A DNA stretch of 64,000 bases. Origin: Prorocentrum cordatum. Lineage: Eukaryota > Sar > Dinophyceae > Prorocentrales > Prorocentraceae. Of the stretch, positions 42,871 through 55,550 are shown one piece after another. The notes beneath the pieces were generated by a model. That model was not told the origin of the DNA and made no database searches. It was given only the letters and a program-made list of their open reading frames with translations. A program made the translations under genes and the position numbers. Numbering within the stretch: position 1 is the stretch's first letter; every line of letters begins with the position of its first letter. Location: assembly GCA_963575745.1 (NCBI GenBank), contig CAUYUJ010007224.1:1036234-1100233 (forward strand), given 5' to 3'.

Positions 42871-43179
42871 TGAGGAGGCTGAGGAGGGGAAGGTCGGAGG
42901 AGAAACAGCAGGAGGAGAGCAGGAGGTGGAGGAAGGCACAGCGCAGACGCAAGATGCACCAACGATGTTGCGATACACCCTCCCGCTCCCAGTTCCATCG
43001 CCCTGAGTCCTTCCAGCCCTTGCTGCTCCACTGCGCGAGGCGCCCCCCATCGAGAGACAGCGCCCCACGGGCACACAATTCGGGCGGGAGCCCCGTTGTG
43101 AACAGCCACTGCCCGTCATCCTCCGAGTTGCAAGGGTGCATGGGTGCGCGAAGGGGTTGCAAGGGGGGCGCGAAGGGGC

Positions 43180-43320
43180 CGCTCCTCCTCCCCCTCCCCC
43201 TCCTGCTCCTCCTCCTCCTCCTCCTCCTCCTCCTCCTCCTCCAGCTCCTCCAGCTCCTCCTGCTCCTCCTCCTCCTTCTCCTCCTCCTCCTCCTTCTCCT
43301 CCTCCTCCTCCTCCAGCTGC
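43180..43320. repeat. (CTC)n tract upstream of LINE 1
   Basis: Pyrimidine triplets ending 90 bp before the first recognisable LINE codon, and inverted relative to the GGA tract at 42800-42870. Confidence 0.9.
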
Positions 43321-43413
43321 CATCTGGGCCTAAGAGATTGTCAGGGCAGCCACAGGACCTCACACAGCTATTACACTGTATGTGGTGACACACATAGCTG
43401 GGCGGAGGCCCGC

Positions 43414-46400
43414 ATGGCGACGGCATGGACGGCCTCCTTCGCTCTGTTGCTTTTCAATCCGCTGACGGCGCCGCCCGACCGACAACGAGAGATTGACGAG
43501 GAGGCCCGCAACTTCGACGTGATCATCCTTACAGGTACCCAGAGACTCCGACGAGAAGCACACCCCGAACAACGCAGATATAACGACACACGGGTGATCG
43601 ACGCTGGATGGCAGCCAGGCGCCCTTCACCAACCGCAGCACGGGCATTAGCATCGCTGTACAGGGCAAACTACGAGGGGCACAGATACTCGGAATTCATG
43701 AACCGCCAAGCGAACTTCGCGGCAGAGGACTTGCACTACACCTGCGACATCACGATACAGACCTGTTCCTCATTGGCTACTACTGCCCACCGCAGCCCAA
43801 GAAGACCGTGGAGCGCAAGCAGTACTACGCGACGGTGGCCAGACTGTTCAAGTGGATGGACGAAATGGCCAAAACCAGACCGAGAAGCAGCATCCTCCTC
43901 ACGGCGGGCGACCTCGACGACGGAGCCGGCATCACCCCGCAGAACGAGCACCCGATCTCAGATGCCCTGGGACCTGGGCGCGCGCGTGAACGATTACCAG
44001 GAGGCGCAGGACAGAAAGCCAGACAATATGCGGAACGCCACCGCTTGACACTGACGAATACTACCAGCAGCTGGAGGCCAACCTACTTCGGAGAGAAGCA
44101 CGCCAGCTGCATCGACTACATCATGGCGCCCCAGGACCTTATCGGCAGCATGATCAGCCAAGGCCCCCTCCTTCGGATGGGCACGCGACTCCAGCACATA
44201 CCGAGTCGATTTCATCGGGACCACGTTCCAGTTCAAACTACACTACGCATACCGCTACGACACCGAGTGCGCCAGACTACGCCGCAGACTCGCTGGGACA
44301 AGGATCTACTGGTACAGGCAGTACACAAAGGACACAATCGAGACGAGTTCATCAAAGATCTGGAGACTAAGGTCGAAAACTACGACGCAGAGGGCAAAGG
44401 CATCGACCAGCTATTCCAAGACATCAACCGAATGATCATCGACGCGGCCAAGCCATACTACGGACAGACACAACGCAGAGAATATCCAGAATACGCCGCA
44501 CTCCGAGGCCGACGACTGGCGCTACTACGACGACGCCGAGATTTACGACAAGCACTACGGGACCGCGGGAATATTTTACGCATCGTCGACTCCGAGATTA
44601 ACTACGACACCCCGCACGAACTTCTTCAAGCCCTACAACCTGACAGCCCATACGACGACACAGCGGAACGCCAACATGCAGAATACGAACAAGAACTACA
44701 TGCACTGGAAGTGGAGTTACGACACATCACGAACCATTGCGCCAGACTCCGCAAACAGGAGCACCAGGTCAGGACGGACGCGAGGGTCGAGGAGCTGTAC
44801 GAGGCGTGGAAGCAACGAGACCTTGCACGAGTAGGCCGATTATCCAGACTGATCGCAGGGGGACGATACGGCCCAAGAAAACGCGACTACTGGACCAGCG
44901 TGACCGCGAACCCGAGCAAGCAGGAGTGGTTCGACTTCTGGAAGCTACCCGGCGGCATGGGAGGCATGGAGGGCACGGAACAGGACATCCACACGCTCGA
45001 CCAGATCCCTAGCCCCACCGAGCAGCAGGACTACTACGAGAACGACTTAGAGGAGAAGGTCGACGAGGATTTCGAGTACACCACCAAGAGCATCAAGAAA
45101 GCGAAGCTACGCCGAGCGGCACCCCCTACTTCGGCACCGTCGGAACTGCGGCGACTCATTCTTTGCCCACCCAACCCAGAACGGCAAGAACGCCAAGGAC
45201 TCGGGGCACCACGTGCAGATCGACAACCCGACTTGTTCACGGAACTATTTCGAGCATCACTGGCGGCGATCAGAATTGGCAACGCAACTCCAGTCCGATG
45301 GCACCAGAGCGCAGCCACCGCCGTTAAGAAGAACCAAAAGCCTGGCCCCGCGGGCAAGAGAATTTACCACATCATGGACCCCATCGGCAAGGCGTACTAC
45401 TCGGGCTGCCTGAAGAGAAAAAATTAGAACGCATACGGATCAGGACTACGGATTTATCAGAGGACGAAGACGAGAAGGAGCCATTCTCACGATGTCTATA
45501 GTGGAATATCGAGCCAGACAAGCAGGCTGGAACTTCGCTTCCTCGATGAAGGACATGTCCAACGCTTTCGCGAGCTGCTCGCGGCACGAGATGGATGAAG
45601 CCAACCGCAAGATCATGCCAGACGACATGGAAGAGATAGGCAAACAAAGATATCAGAGAGCGACGTTCAACATACCATGCCGAGACGAACAACGCGGAGT
45701 CTGAATCAAACCGCACTGCGGAGGCTTAATCGGCGACCCCTTACATGGCGCAGAACTTCGTCGCCAGCTTTGCGCCTAGTGTACAACAATGGGCACGAGA
45801 CTGCAAGGCTCAACTCCCGCCTGATCATCTTCTGTATGGGAACAGCGAGCTTTTCCAGTATCCAGTATACCTCGGCCTCACGAAGTACGCAGATGACTTA
45901 CGCAAGCTTATCATTACTCAGCGGGCAGACGCGCACGACATCGTGAATCAGGCCCACCAGGTGGACAACATGCTGAACACCAGGCTCACAGAGATCGGGA
46001 TGCGGCAGAACCAGGACAAGCAGGAGACCATCATCAACTTCCAGGGCCACGGCTCGAAGAAGGCGCACCGTGACATCAAGAACAACACAGGCGCCAAGGT
46101 GCCAGGTAAAGTACATCCACACGCCCGTTATCTCGGACCGCAAGTCAGCCCTCGCCAGAACTACGGAGCGGAACTCATCAAGCGCATCGCAGCCATGAAG
46201 AAGAGCTATTACGAGTGCGGAGCGTTCTGGAGCAAGGCCAACATCCCATACCGTTGGAAGCGAGCAGTACTACTTTGCCGAGTGATCAACACAGGCCTCT
46301 CGTGCATCGAGTGCTTCCTCCCGACCACGACAGAGCACAGACAACTCCAGAGTGCGATGGGAGCACTACTACGTAAGGCCATGCGAGGCAGAGCCACGAC

Positions 46401-47233
46401 GTACCGCGAGGACGGCACCGTGCGGAGCATGAGCACCTTGGAGGTCTTCCGTCATTGGCAAATATTGCCGCCGGCAGAAGAGGCACTGATACGACGAGTC
46501 AGCTGGCTAAAAACTATTCTGCGCTTCCCTGCTAACAACAAACAGCTGATCGTTGCGCTCTTCGGCCGAGTCGACTTCGAGACGAACGCCGAAACGACCA
46601 CCGACGCGATCCAGAGCGACACGAATCCATGGGCTCAGAGGTTTCTGGAGGACATTAAGTACGCCTGCGAGGTCTCAGAGAATTTCCAGGACATCTTAGG
46701 GCGGAGCGAGGACATAACGATAGGCAAGCTCTTCACGCTAGATATCCGAGAACAACTTTGGAGCCTGGGCCCCAAGGAAATACGAGCAGCCAAACTAGCA
46801 GTAGCGGTACCCCCAGTACAGCAAGATCACGACGACGAACAACGAGAGAACATAGCCTTAGACGAGAAAAAGATTTGGAAATGCGAACTTCTTGACGAAC
46901 GAGACGTATGTGGAATGTTATTTGCAAGCAAGAAAGCGTTACACAGCCATATCATACGAGCACACCATGTTCATAACTTAGCGGCAATTCTTACCAGCAA
47001 CAACGAGTGCATCAATTGTGGGCAGGTATTCACCAGCAAAGGAACGGCCTGGAAACACCTAGCACGAAGTATGATTCGAGGGGGCTGCAGCCGAGACACG
47101 ACGAAGAACCAGTACGAAGCGGCCCCACACGAACCTCAATGTCCGATCTGTAGTCATTTTGCCTTAGATAAGCATAGCTGCTACCGCCACCTTTGCACAC
47201 ACCTTCCTCGACAACTACTTCAGCCAGCAAAGG
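43414..47233 (+). mobile_element. LINE 1: endonuclease-reverse transcriptase ORF, frameshifted
   Basis: Starts at ATG 43414 (MATAWTASFALLLFNPLT), a dinoflagellate LINE-type endonuclease N terminus. The APE-like endonuclease continues after a 1-base shift in CCC near 43630 (NRSTGISIAVQGKL...YYCPPQPKK), with GDL-DDG near 43909, SCIDYIM near 44110 and an HRDHVP block near 44217. Reverse transcriptase: YGFIRGRR and KDMSNAF (motif A, near 45550), GGLIGDPL (motif B, 45720), YADD active site at 45886-45897. Frame breaks lie near 45420, 45700 and 45744. The C terminus has three C2H2-type fingers (about 46880-47210: CGMLFASKKALHSH, CINCGQVF, CPICSHF). Needed for target-primed retrotransposition. Several single-base breaks mean either a dead copy or assembly indels. 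Confidence 0.85.
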
Positions 47234-48197
47234 ATGTCTCTTTTCGACCAGAGGCCGAATGGCGGACAGCCGCTACGCGCACAGGGAGCTCGCCCAGACC
47301 GCAGCCGTGGACGCGGAGGGGCGGGACAACAGCGCGGCCCAGCGGGACCAGCAGCGGGCCAGCAGCAGCAGATGGTCGACCTGACGGCGAGGCTCGCGCT
47401 CACCCTGGCACGGGAACAAGCAGAACTGGCCTCCGCAGTACTTCAGACGTGGGAGATCGGAACGGAAGCCAATATCGCTACATCGGGACTCGAAGCAGGG
47501 CGCGCCTGGCCGGCGAGGCAGTCGACACGGCGCAGCTTGGAAGCCCGCACCTGAAGGTCTGGACGGAGGTCTGCGCCTACCTGGGCAAGACGCTCGAGGA
47601 AGGGGCTTCCAAGCAGCACGTCGAGCAGTACTACCGCGACAAAGTACTCAACGCCGCTCCAGAAGTGCTCGGAGATTCAGTGCCAGTATTTCGCGCTCGG
47701 CGCAACAAAGGCAAGGATGGCAACGGGAAAGACAAGTGCAGGTTCCAGTTCACTTTCAACGCGAACGATCACCAGATTGCGACAGTGCTAGTCAACCAGC
47801 TCAAGAAGGAGGGAGCCACGCGCCGCGTGGGCTCGGCGCCGCGCGGGGCGCTGGAGCGGGAACTCGGGCGCCTGGTCAACGGCTGACCGCCGAACGACAC
47901 GCAGAGGACGCCAGAGAAGAGCATGCCGTAGGCTTACGCCAAATCCAGAGTGAGGGAACGCCCCGCGCCGTGCCCAGAGCTTTCGAAAATAGTGTACGAT
48001 TCCGAGAGCTGGCGGCCAGAGGCAGACTCCCAACCCCTCCTCCTCAGAACGCTCCTGAAGTCTTTAGGTTCAGAGGCCATGGTTTTCCTGACTACTTTTT
48101 GATGCACCGCCCTCCCCCCCCTCCCGAGTCCAAAAGGAAAGGTCGGGGTAAAGGGGGGCGAGCCCAGGGTAAAAACCAGGGGCAACAGGCGAGGTAG
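47234..48197 (+). pseudogene. Downstream ORF of LINE 1
   Basis: Starts at ATG 47234 (MSLFDQRPNGGQPL), overlapping the LINE frame, then a QQQQMVDLTARLALTLAREQ helical segment. It shifts frame near 47510 into HLKVWTEVCAYLGKTL...FQFTFNANDHQIATVL (ends 47886), and probably again to a basic tail ending at TAG/stop 48197 (RKGRGKGGRAQGKNQG). I recall similar small proteins beside dinoflagellate LINEs. Function is unknown; the basic tail suggests nucleic-acid binding. A GC hairpin (GGGGCGGGTGCTACCCCGCC) follows at 48209. Confidence 0.5.
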
Positions 48198-48394
48198 GTT
48201 TCCGCGAGGGGCGGGTGCTACCCCGCCCTCCAGCCTCTGCGTGGGGCTTTCGGTGCGGGTTGGGCCCGAGCACGACATCGTGCCAGCTCACCCAGCAAGC
48301 GCAGAGAGAACAGCTAGGACGATTTAAGAAACAGTTTTTTTAAGCTACCGATTCTGAGGAGGTTGCGAACTTCGTCCCCACGGCTCGATCGATC

Positions 48395-48475
48395 GATCCT
48401 CCTCCTCCTCCTCCTCCTCCTCCTCCTCCTCCTCCTCCTCCTCCTCCTCCTCCTCCTCCTCCTCCTCTTCCTCTC
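48395..48475. repeat. (CTC)n tract
   Basis: Pure CTC triplets after the LINE 3' region. GC-rich sequence follows to 48895 with frames open on both strands and no recognised gene. Confidence 0.95.
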
Positions 48476-48898
48476 GGGGAACAGCCGCTGTCCCGCTCGA
48501 AGGGGCTGCTCTCCATTTCTGCGCGATCCCGCGGCGCGATCTCGACGCTCTGGGCCCGGGGAGCCTAAAGCGCAGTCTCGGGCGAGCGCCCCGCGCGGTG
48601 CTCCGCATCCGGCACGGCCGGCCCCGACTCCAGCAACGACAGCTTCGACTCCGACCAGGACCTCTGAGGGCTCCGGCCACGGCGTCGCCCTCAGAGCAAG
48701 ACGCGTGCCGAAGGAACGCCTCGGACGAGGAAGCCCCTGGACAGCGAGAGCCCCGCTCCTCCGAGGGGGGGGGGGCCGCCGCCCACCCGCGCGGCGCCAG
48801 CCGACGTCGTCCACCCGCGCGGCGCCGGCTGCGAGAGCGCGCGTGGCGCAGGCGTGCGCGGTGCCGGGGCGAGGGCTCCAGGTTGCGCGCCTCGGCGT

Positions 48899-49014
48899 CG
48901 CTCGGACGCGTGCGTTTTTCCGTCGGCGAGGACCACGGGGGAGAATGTGGGGCAACTTTGCCAGCAAATGCGCGCGCAAAGCCAGCAAATGCACGTGGAA
49001 TGGACGCCCGAGCG
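48899..49014 (+). mobile_element. Short inverted-repeat element, copy 2
   Basis: Starts CGCTCGGACGCGTGCGTTTTT and ends ATGGACGCCCGAGCG. Terminal inverted repeats of 11 bp with one mismatch (CGCTCGGACGC / ACGCCCGAGCG). Total 116 bp. Confidence 0.8.
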
Positions 49015-50971
49015 ATGGCGAGGAGGGGACCGTTTTTTCCCACCCCGCGCGGCTGCCGGATGAGCTACAGACGAGTGCGCGCGGCGTCAGTCGGCGGCGA
49101 GCGAGGGGGGAGGGGGTGGGACGAGAAGGAGAAGGCCTTCTCGGAAGGCGGCGGGGTTTGAGGGAACCTCTCAGAAGGCCGGGGGGCTTCCGAGCCTCCT
49201 GAGAAGGCCCACCCCTTCTCACTCACTCCCCGGGCTCGCCGCCGAGTCAGGGCAACAGCCCCATCTGAAAGAGGCCAAGGCGACTTTTGCGCGGCACCTC
49301 GGGGGGTACCGTTCTGAAAGCCACCTGCCATCCATCGTCAGATGCAGTCTTTCGAAATCTCAAGCCTCAGGATGTAAGCGGTAAGGACGTATCAGGCAAA
49401 GCTGCCAGCCCGCCCCAACGACACGGCTCGTGGTGCGACAGGGAGGCGCTGTTTTTTGGAAGGAAGATGGATGGATAGGCCGGATAGAGAAGACGAGAAC
49501 GCGAGGAGAAGAGAAACGCCAAGTTGTTCAGCGACCGCCAACATCAATACACCATGAGTGATCCTTGCGGCGTACTCCTCCCAGCAATGGAGGAAAGTGG
49601 ATGAGAAGGAGGAGGAGGAGGAAGATGTGGACGACGCGGAGAGAGAGCAGAGGAAGACAAGGAGGAGAGAACCGTTGTCCCGATCATGAGGAGGCCTGGC
49701 TTCTATGTGTGGTAATGCGTTTATCTAGCACTTTCGAGGAAGGTGGGCCTGTTTCCAGCTCCTCTGCGCCGCACGAAGTTGCAAGTGCGAGGCTGATTCG
49801 GCGTTCGCCTCGGATGAGTTGTCCGGAACCGGGCCCAGGTTTTCTACTTTACTATATTTTGAGCCGTGTCCGAGCAGATCTGAATATGGCAGCATTGCAG
49901 CCCTGTGCGTTCGTGTTCTACCTCGTCTCGTATGCAGGTGGAGACTTGGCGCAACAGCCGAAGGATAGCGCGTGTTCGCGTGCCCCGTGGTTAAATTCGG
50001 CACGTGATTCAGATGTCTGCCGATCTCGTGATGCGACATGTGCCATACTTCCAGCGGTACATCACAAAGAGTTCGGAATCGCCTTCCTTGTCTTGTCTGG
50101 CTTTGTATGCCCCTGTGCCTTCGGCACGGGGCACGGTCACCAGAAGGTTCTATGCAGATCCTCGGCAGTTGCGCGTGTGTGTGTGTGTGTGTGTATCCAT
50201 GTGTGTGCAACTTGTTCATGTCGAATTATTCGAAAGGTCTTTGATTTTGGGGGGGGCACTTTCATTTCTAATTGTTCTATCCTGGGCCTCTTCCTGGCCA
50301 CTAGGGGGCCAGGAACAATTAGAAACGAGCACAATTCGAAATGAGCACGATTAGACATGAACGACGTGTGTCCATGTGTGTACGTTTGTGTTTGTGTCCC
50401 TGCGTTTTGCCGCAACCGTGGCAGGCTCTCTTGCCTGCGTTGCGGTCGCGAGGGAGAAGGCAGTGCTCGTGCGCGGGCGCGGCAGGGCAGCAGTTGAGGG
50501 CGCCGATCGGGAGGCTCGCTCGCGACCTACTGCGAGATCTACTTCCTGCACTGCTACAACGGGTGGCCCTCCCCCTACCGCATCGTGCCCATTATGCTGT
50601 GCAACTCCGGCTTGCTCCGGGTCGTGGCCTCCTTCCTCCTGGACAGAGCTTTTGGGGGGGGGGGGGGCGGCGCAGCGCTGAGGGAACGCAGGGAGTCAAG
50701 GCAGTTCCCGACGTCAGGCGTCGTGGTATTTTCAACGCGCCGTCCCTGGAGATCTCGGCGCCCTTCACCGGAGCCAGGGGTTCTGGCCTTCGGAGCGTTG
50801 CTCTCGGGCAGACGGCGGCGGGGTGGTGCACGAGACGCTGGGGGATCGAGGACTGCAGGGAAGTGGCCGAACGGCCCCCTAAACTGACACCGCGCACCCA
50901 GAGTGCAGCAGCGGCTCACGCCTCTTCACCCCGCGTTTGTGCCCCCGCCCGTCAATCAATCCACTTGATAT
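49015..50971. other. No recognisable gene; small hairpin and (GT)n
   Basis: Contains a short purine block (49600-49665), a (GT)n run at 50170-50192, and an inverted repeat at 50263-50330 (TTTCTAATTGTTC / GAACAATTAGAAA). Nothing coding is recognised. Confidence 0.5.
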
Positions 50972-51086
50972 CGCTCGGACGTGTGCACTTTTTCTCGGCG
51001 GGGATGATCGAGGAGCATCCTGGATCATCCTGCGACAAAAACCACGCACGACACCGAAAAAAGCACAGGGAATGGACGCCCGAGCG
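50972..51086 (+). mobile_element. Short inverted-repeat element, copy 3
   Basis: Starts CGCTCGGACGTGTGCACTTT and ends ATGGACGCCCGAGCG. 115 bp, with the shared interior GATCGAGGAGCATCCTGGAT. Confidence 0.82.
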
Positions 51087-51095
51087 ACGGGGAGT

Positions 51096-51475
51096 ACAGG
51101 CCACCCAGATGGGGTCGGAGTAGACGGGGTCGAGGGATTCCGCCGCACCGCCAAAGCATCGCCGATGCGGCTCGACGTGGGGCCCGACGTTCTCCACGCC
51201 GACGGCGGGCGCCGATGCGTCACCGACCTCGCGGGCGCATCGCCGATACGCCCGTGATACATCGACGATGCGGCGCGATCCTCCGGCCCCATCTACTCTG
51301 ACCCCGCTTGGGAGGCCTCTGCCGAAGGCGGCAGGTGGCCGACCCAGACACGCGAGGCGCCCGGATGTTTCCCACGCGAGGTCCCCGGAGGTCCCGACCT
51401 GTTCCCCAGGCCCAGCTCCTCATCAAGACCCCATCTGTTCGGGCCCCCACCTGGGAGGCCTCTACACGCCGGTCG
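51096..51475. repeat. Inverted and direct copies of a ~35-bp block
   Basis: CCCATCTACTCTGACCCCGC at about 51288, its inverted relative at 51100-51140, and a diverged direct relative (CCACCTGGGAGGCCTCTACA) at 51446. Confidence 0.55.
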
Positions 51476-51479
51476 TTGG

Positions 51480-53185
51480 AAGTAGATATTTTTGGACTCC
51501 CAGGTCCCAGTCTATCTCTAGCGCCTTCCTGCTTCCAGAGCCAGCATGCTCTTGATGTGACTCCCTGGGAGGGCCTGAGCCCAATCTGTGCCATCCGCCT
51601 TCCTACTTCCTGTGTTTACCCACTCCGAGTTTCTTGTCAAGCGTCGGGGGGGCGTCACCCCCGCCGACAGCCCCACAGATCGACCCCCGTCGCGGGCGGC
51701 CACCGCGCGCCGAAGGCGTTCCGACCCCCGTCGCGGCACGACGACGAGGCGAGGCTGACCCCCATCGGGAAGGGGTACCCCCCGCACGCTTACTGAGAAG
51801 CCCAGGGCACTTCTTCCGACCGACGCGCACGGCACGAACGCCCGGCGCGGACCGCTCCTCCGCGGGCGCCGGGGGCGGCCCCGAGGCGGACGCCCCCCCG
51901 AGGCTCGCCGAGGTCGTGGGAGCTCCCCGGCCGCCGTTCCGAGGTCCTGCCCCGGGACGCTTTCGGAGGACGGCGGTTGGCTCAAGCCGGGCCTGCCCCT
52001 CTACAGCAGGAATGCTCAACCATGACTGGGGACGACTTTTTGACTACTCTTGATTATTTCAGGGGTATGCTTTGATTGCTTAATTTTTGTCTAGAATCCG
52101 CCTGTAGGGGGACACGCCCGACCTAACGGTTCGCCCGCTTCGGGGACCCGCACCGCTCCGCACGGGCCTACAGCCAACCCGCATAACAAGGGTGGGTATC
52201 CTTCCCAAGGGTACCCTTGCATCCTTGCCTCCTCGGTCCATCCTTGGTCACTTTCGCTGGCCGCGCCCCGCTCGAAAAGCTTCGAAGTGGGTGTCCAAGG
52301 CCGCGATGCCCTTGCATCCTTATCGTGCATCCTGACGATACGGGTTGACTGTACAGAGTCGGTGCGATGGAAGCGGGCGCGGAAGGGAGGAGGGAGGAAG
52401 ACACCAGCTGAGGGCCACCGAGCCCGGTGCGGGATTACCTCGGACTGCGCGGCCGTGCTGTCGCCGCCTCTGCCGGGGCGCGGCGAGTCCCCCGCGGACC
52501 CGCCCGCATGGGCCAAGGATCGGTGCGAAGGAAGTGGCGCCGTCAAAGGCGTTCGCGTCGCAGGGGCTCCGCACTGGAGCGGCGGTCATGCCCAACACGG
52601 GGTCACACAGCCCCTTCGGGCTCTCAAGGGCTTCCCCCGAGGGCTCCCGAGATTGGTCGCACAACATGGCCGCCAAGACGGGTGTGTGTGTGTCTGCCGA
52701 AAGTTGGCAACAAACTGGGCGCGGCCAAATGTTTACGGAAAGAACAGATAACTACGACGACCAGCGGCGGTTCTTGTCCATATCCATGTGAACCAGTTTC
52801 ATTGTCGGTGTCGTCGCGGGAATTGTCCATTCGAGACACAAGCTCGCTTGCCCAACAGCGGTGGCTTTTTATGTTGGGCAACATTTCTTGTTGGGCATCG
52901 GTACCAAATCGAAGAGGGGAGGGCGGGAAGGAAATAGAGGGGTAGGAGAGAGATGAAAAGGAGGGAGGAGGAGATGGATGCGATGATTAGGAGGAAGTGA
53001 AGAGGAGCCTGTTTCCCATAGTACGAATCGCACATCTGCGAAGCATGGGGACTGCCCACTTGCAGCGCCACCGCTGCGGAACCCGCGTACGAGCTGGCCC
53101 AGTCCAGCCCTAAACAGAGGAGAGTCGCCAACCATCTCTTGGAACAGCTGCCGGAGTCTCATGGCGATGGCGTTCCTGATGTACA
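51480..53185. other. No recognisable gene; contains repeat related to 37.5 kb
   Basis: 52000-52275 matches blocks of 37540-38210 (GACACGCCCGACCTAA, CAACCCGCATAACAAGGGTG). The rest is GC-rich with open frames on both strands and no supported product. Confidence 0.5.
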
Positions 53186-53584
53186 ATGGGAGGGGCCGGC
53201 ACGACGGATGGTTTTCTGCATTGGCTTCAAACCTCTGATTGGCGTGTTGAGTGGTGCAATCGTGTTTTCGAATCCCAGCCTGGCTTCGATGTTCGAGTGC
53301 ATCGGTTCACTATAGTTGCCATGTTCCAATCTGGTTGGCGCCCGGCGTGCGATATTGATTATTCGATTTGTTGGCATCGGCGAGAATTGAATGCCCGAAC
53401 AGATTACCTAGTGAACTACGAGGTGGACAGCCGCAAGTCTTCGCTCCAAGCTGGAAGAATATCTTCCGAAGACCCTGCGAATGTGAACTCCCTGGTGCAT
53501 GCGGATGGAGGCACGCGTGCTGGGACGTGTTCGGCTGCGGCTTGGTGCGTGGAAGCGGTCGTGAGCAAGGGAGGATTTGTCTGA
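53186..53584 (+). CDS. Possible retroelement tail with RNase H-like segment
   Basis: ATG 53186 to TGA 53584, 132 residues. It reads WRVEWCNRVFESQPGFDV, then ICWHRRELNARTDYLVNYEV and SLVHADGGTRAGTCSAAAWC. R-E-L-N...D-Y-L-V-N followed by V-H-A-D-G-G-x-R resembles the junction between an RNase H end (RELN-ADYLAN) and a second RNase H start seen in some dinoflagellate LINEs as I recall them. The rest of the element is not recognised nearby. A chance reading cannot be excluded. Confidence 0.4.
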   Translation: MGGAGTTDGFLHWLQTSDWRVEWCNRVFESQPGFDVRVHRFTIVAMFQSGWRPACDIDYSICWHRRELNARTDYLVNYEVDSRKSSLQAGRISSEDPANVNSLVHADGGTRAGTCSAAAWCVEAVVSKGGFV

Positions 53585-53729
53585 AAATCCCCAGTGCTAC
53601 TAGCAGTCACCTTCCCTGCATATCAAAATTACTCCTTTACTGCTGAGTCTATCGCGCAGTGAGGGCCCTGACTGAGGCTGCGAGCCACCAGCCGTCAGAT
53701 GTATGGCTTAGGCCTTGCGAAGGGGAAAG

Positions 53730-53882
53730 AAAGATGGAGGAGGAGGAGGAGACGGAGGAGGAGGAGGAAGAGGCCGAGAGGGAGGATGAGGAGACGGTGG
53801 AGGGGGAGGAAAGGATTATTGGGTGAGGAGGAGTAGGAGGAGGAGGAGGAAGAGGAGGAGGAGAAGGAGGAGGAGGAGTCAA
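53730..53882. repeat. (GGA)n tract
   Basis: Purine triplets on the + strand. Confidence 0.92.
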
Positions 53883-53889
53883 ACCAGCC

Positions 53890-54830
53890 AAGCCGAGCGA
53901 GTCAGAGGGCCCCGCCTATTCCCGCCCTCCCTCCCATCACACGTGGCACAACTCGGCATTGGAACGCGCTCCCACCCAGCGAACGGCAAGCGCTCGCGCG
54001 CGTCCCCGGTTCCGACGAACTTGCGAAAGGAAGAAGTACGCGGGCCGCGCAGGGGTGGGAGAGGTAAATTCGCTGAGGAGCGCAGCGAAGACGAAGCGTG
54101 CGCCGCGCCGGCACAGCACCGCCACCCTCACCGACACATGTCGGGTCTAGCCAGGACCCCAGGTAAGGGGACCCGGTTAGTGGTAGGGCCCAGGAGCCCC
54201 TAAACTGGCCAGAATCACTAAACCAGGTCTGCCGTAGCTCGTGTTTTTTCGGGTGACGGCAGTTCCGGCTAGTGGAACGGGGCGGGGGAGGCGTCCCCCA
54301 GTACACATCACTAAACCAAACCAGGTCCCATTAAACCCAGTTCTGCCAACGCCAGAACATGGCGCGGTGTTTGGGCGAGGTGGGCATTTCGCCCGCTCTC
54401 GCGCAGCCCCGCTGCCGCTGCTGCTCTCCGGCGGCTCGCCGCGCGCCTCCTTCCGAGCCAGCTGCGCACGGAGCCCGGGCGGTGGGCGGCACGTCGCGCG
54501 CGAGCGCGCGGGGCCCCAAAACCTTGGCGAGTGAAGACGCGCGCGCGCCGGCCAGGTGGCGTGCGAACCATTTGTGCGGCGCCGGCGGGAGCCCGACCCT
54601 GCAGAGACATGAGTGCGGCACCGAGGCGAGGGCGACTTGTCGCCCTTTCGGGCGGGATGTGGGTCCCGTCCCTGCGCAGCTGGGCAGCAGCGTGGACGAC
54701 GTAATGTCCGTGTCGGCAGCAAAAGTGTCGATTTCGCATTGCTTTCAAGGATTCGGATGGGAGGTTCCAGATCGGGTCGCTATCGGCCGCCTAGGTTGCA
54801 GAGCAGTCGTATGCACGAATCAAGAGGAAG
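53890..54830. other. No recognisable gene
   Basis: GC-rich. ATCACTAAACCAGGTC-like short repeats at 54212 and 54306-54330. Long open frames on both strands are uninformative. Confidence 0.5.
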
Positions 54831-54832
54831 GA

Positions 54833-55020
54833 TCGGAGGAGGAGGAGGAGGAGAGGAGGAGGAGGAGTAAGAGGAGGGAGGAGGAGAAGGAAGAGGAGGA
54901 GGGAGGAGGTGAAGGAGGCAGGAGGAGGTGGAGGAGGGAGGGGGAGGAGGAGGGGCAGGTGGAGGAGATGCAGAGGAGGAGGAGAAGGAGGAGGAGGAGG
55001 AGGAGGAGGGGGAAGAGGAG
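54833..55020. repeat. (GGA)n tract
   Basis: Purine triplets on the + strand. Confidence 0.93.
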
Positions 55021-55134
55021 GGAACGATTGGCGAGGGCATCGTCGGCTACCGCCTCTACCGTGCCGTGCCCGAGGGCTGGCCAGGCGCCGCAGGCGCGGC
55101 GCTGACCGAGGCGGGCCCCGTCGGCTGCCATGGC

Positions 55135-55200
55135 CCAGCCCATCATCATCATCATCCTCCTCCTCCTCCTCATCATCATCATCATCAGCATCATAATGAT

Positions 55201-55244
<44 letters not shown>

Positions 55245-55493
55245 ACATCAACATCAACATCAACATCATCAGCATCAGCATCATCGTCGTCGTCATCATC
55301 ATCCTCATCATCAGCAGCATCATCAGCATCATCAGCAGCATCGTCATCATCATCAGCAGCATCATCATCAGCATCATCATCACCATCACCATTACCACCA
55401 CCCTCACCATCACCACCGCCACCTCTGCCGTCAACATCACACACAGCATTACAAGGGCCAGTATCGACACCATAATCATCGTCATCCTCTTCC

Positions 55494-55550
<57 letters not shown>

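Noticed and set aside
48363-49202. 279-residue Arg-rich open frame on + strand and matching frames on - strand
   Set aside because: GC-rich sequence open in most frames, includes a CTC tract and a MITE-like copy, no motif.
51978-51987. SL fragment TTGGCTCAAG
   Set aside because: Only ten bases match, with no upstream SL bases or gene start; consistent with chance.
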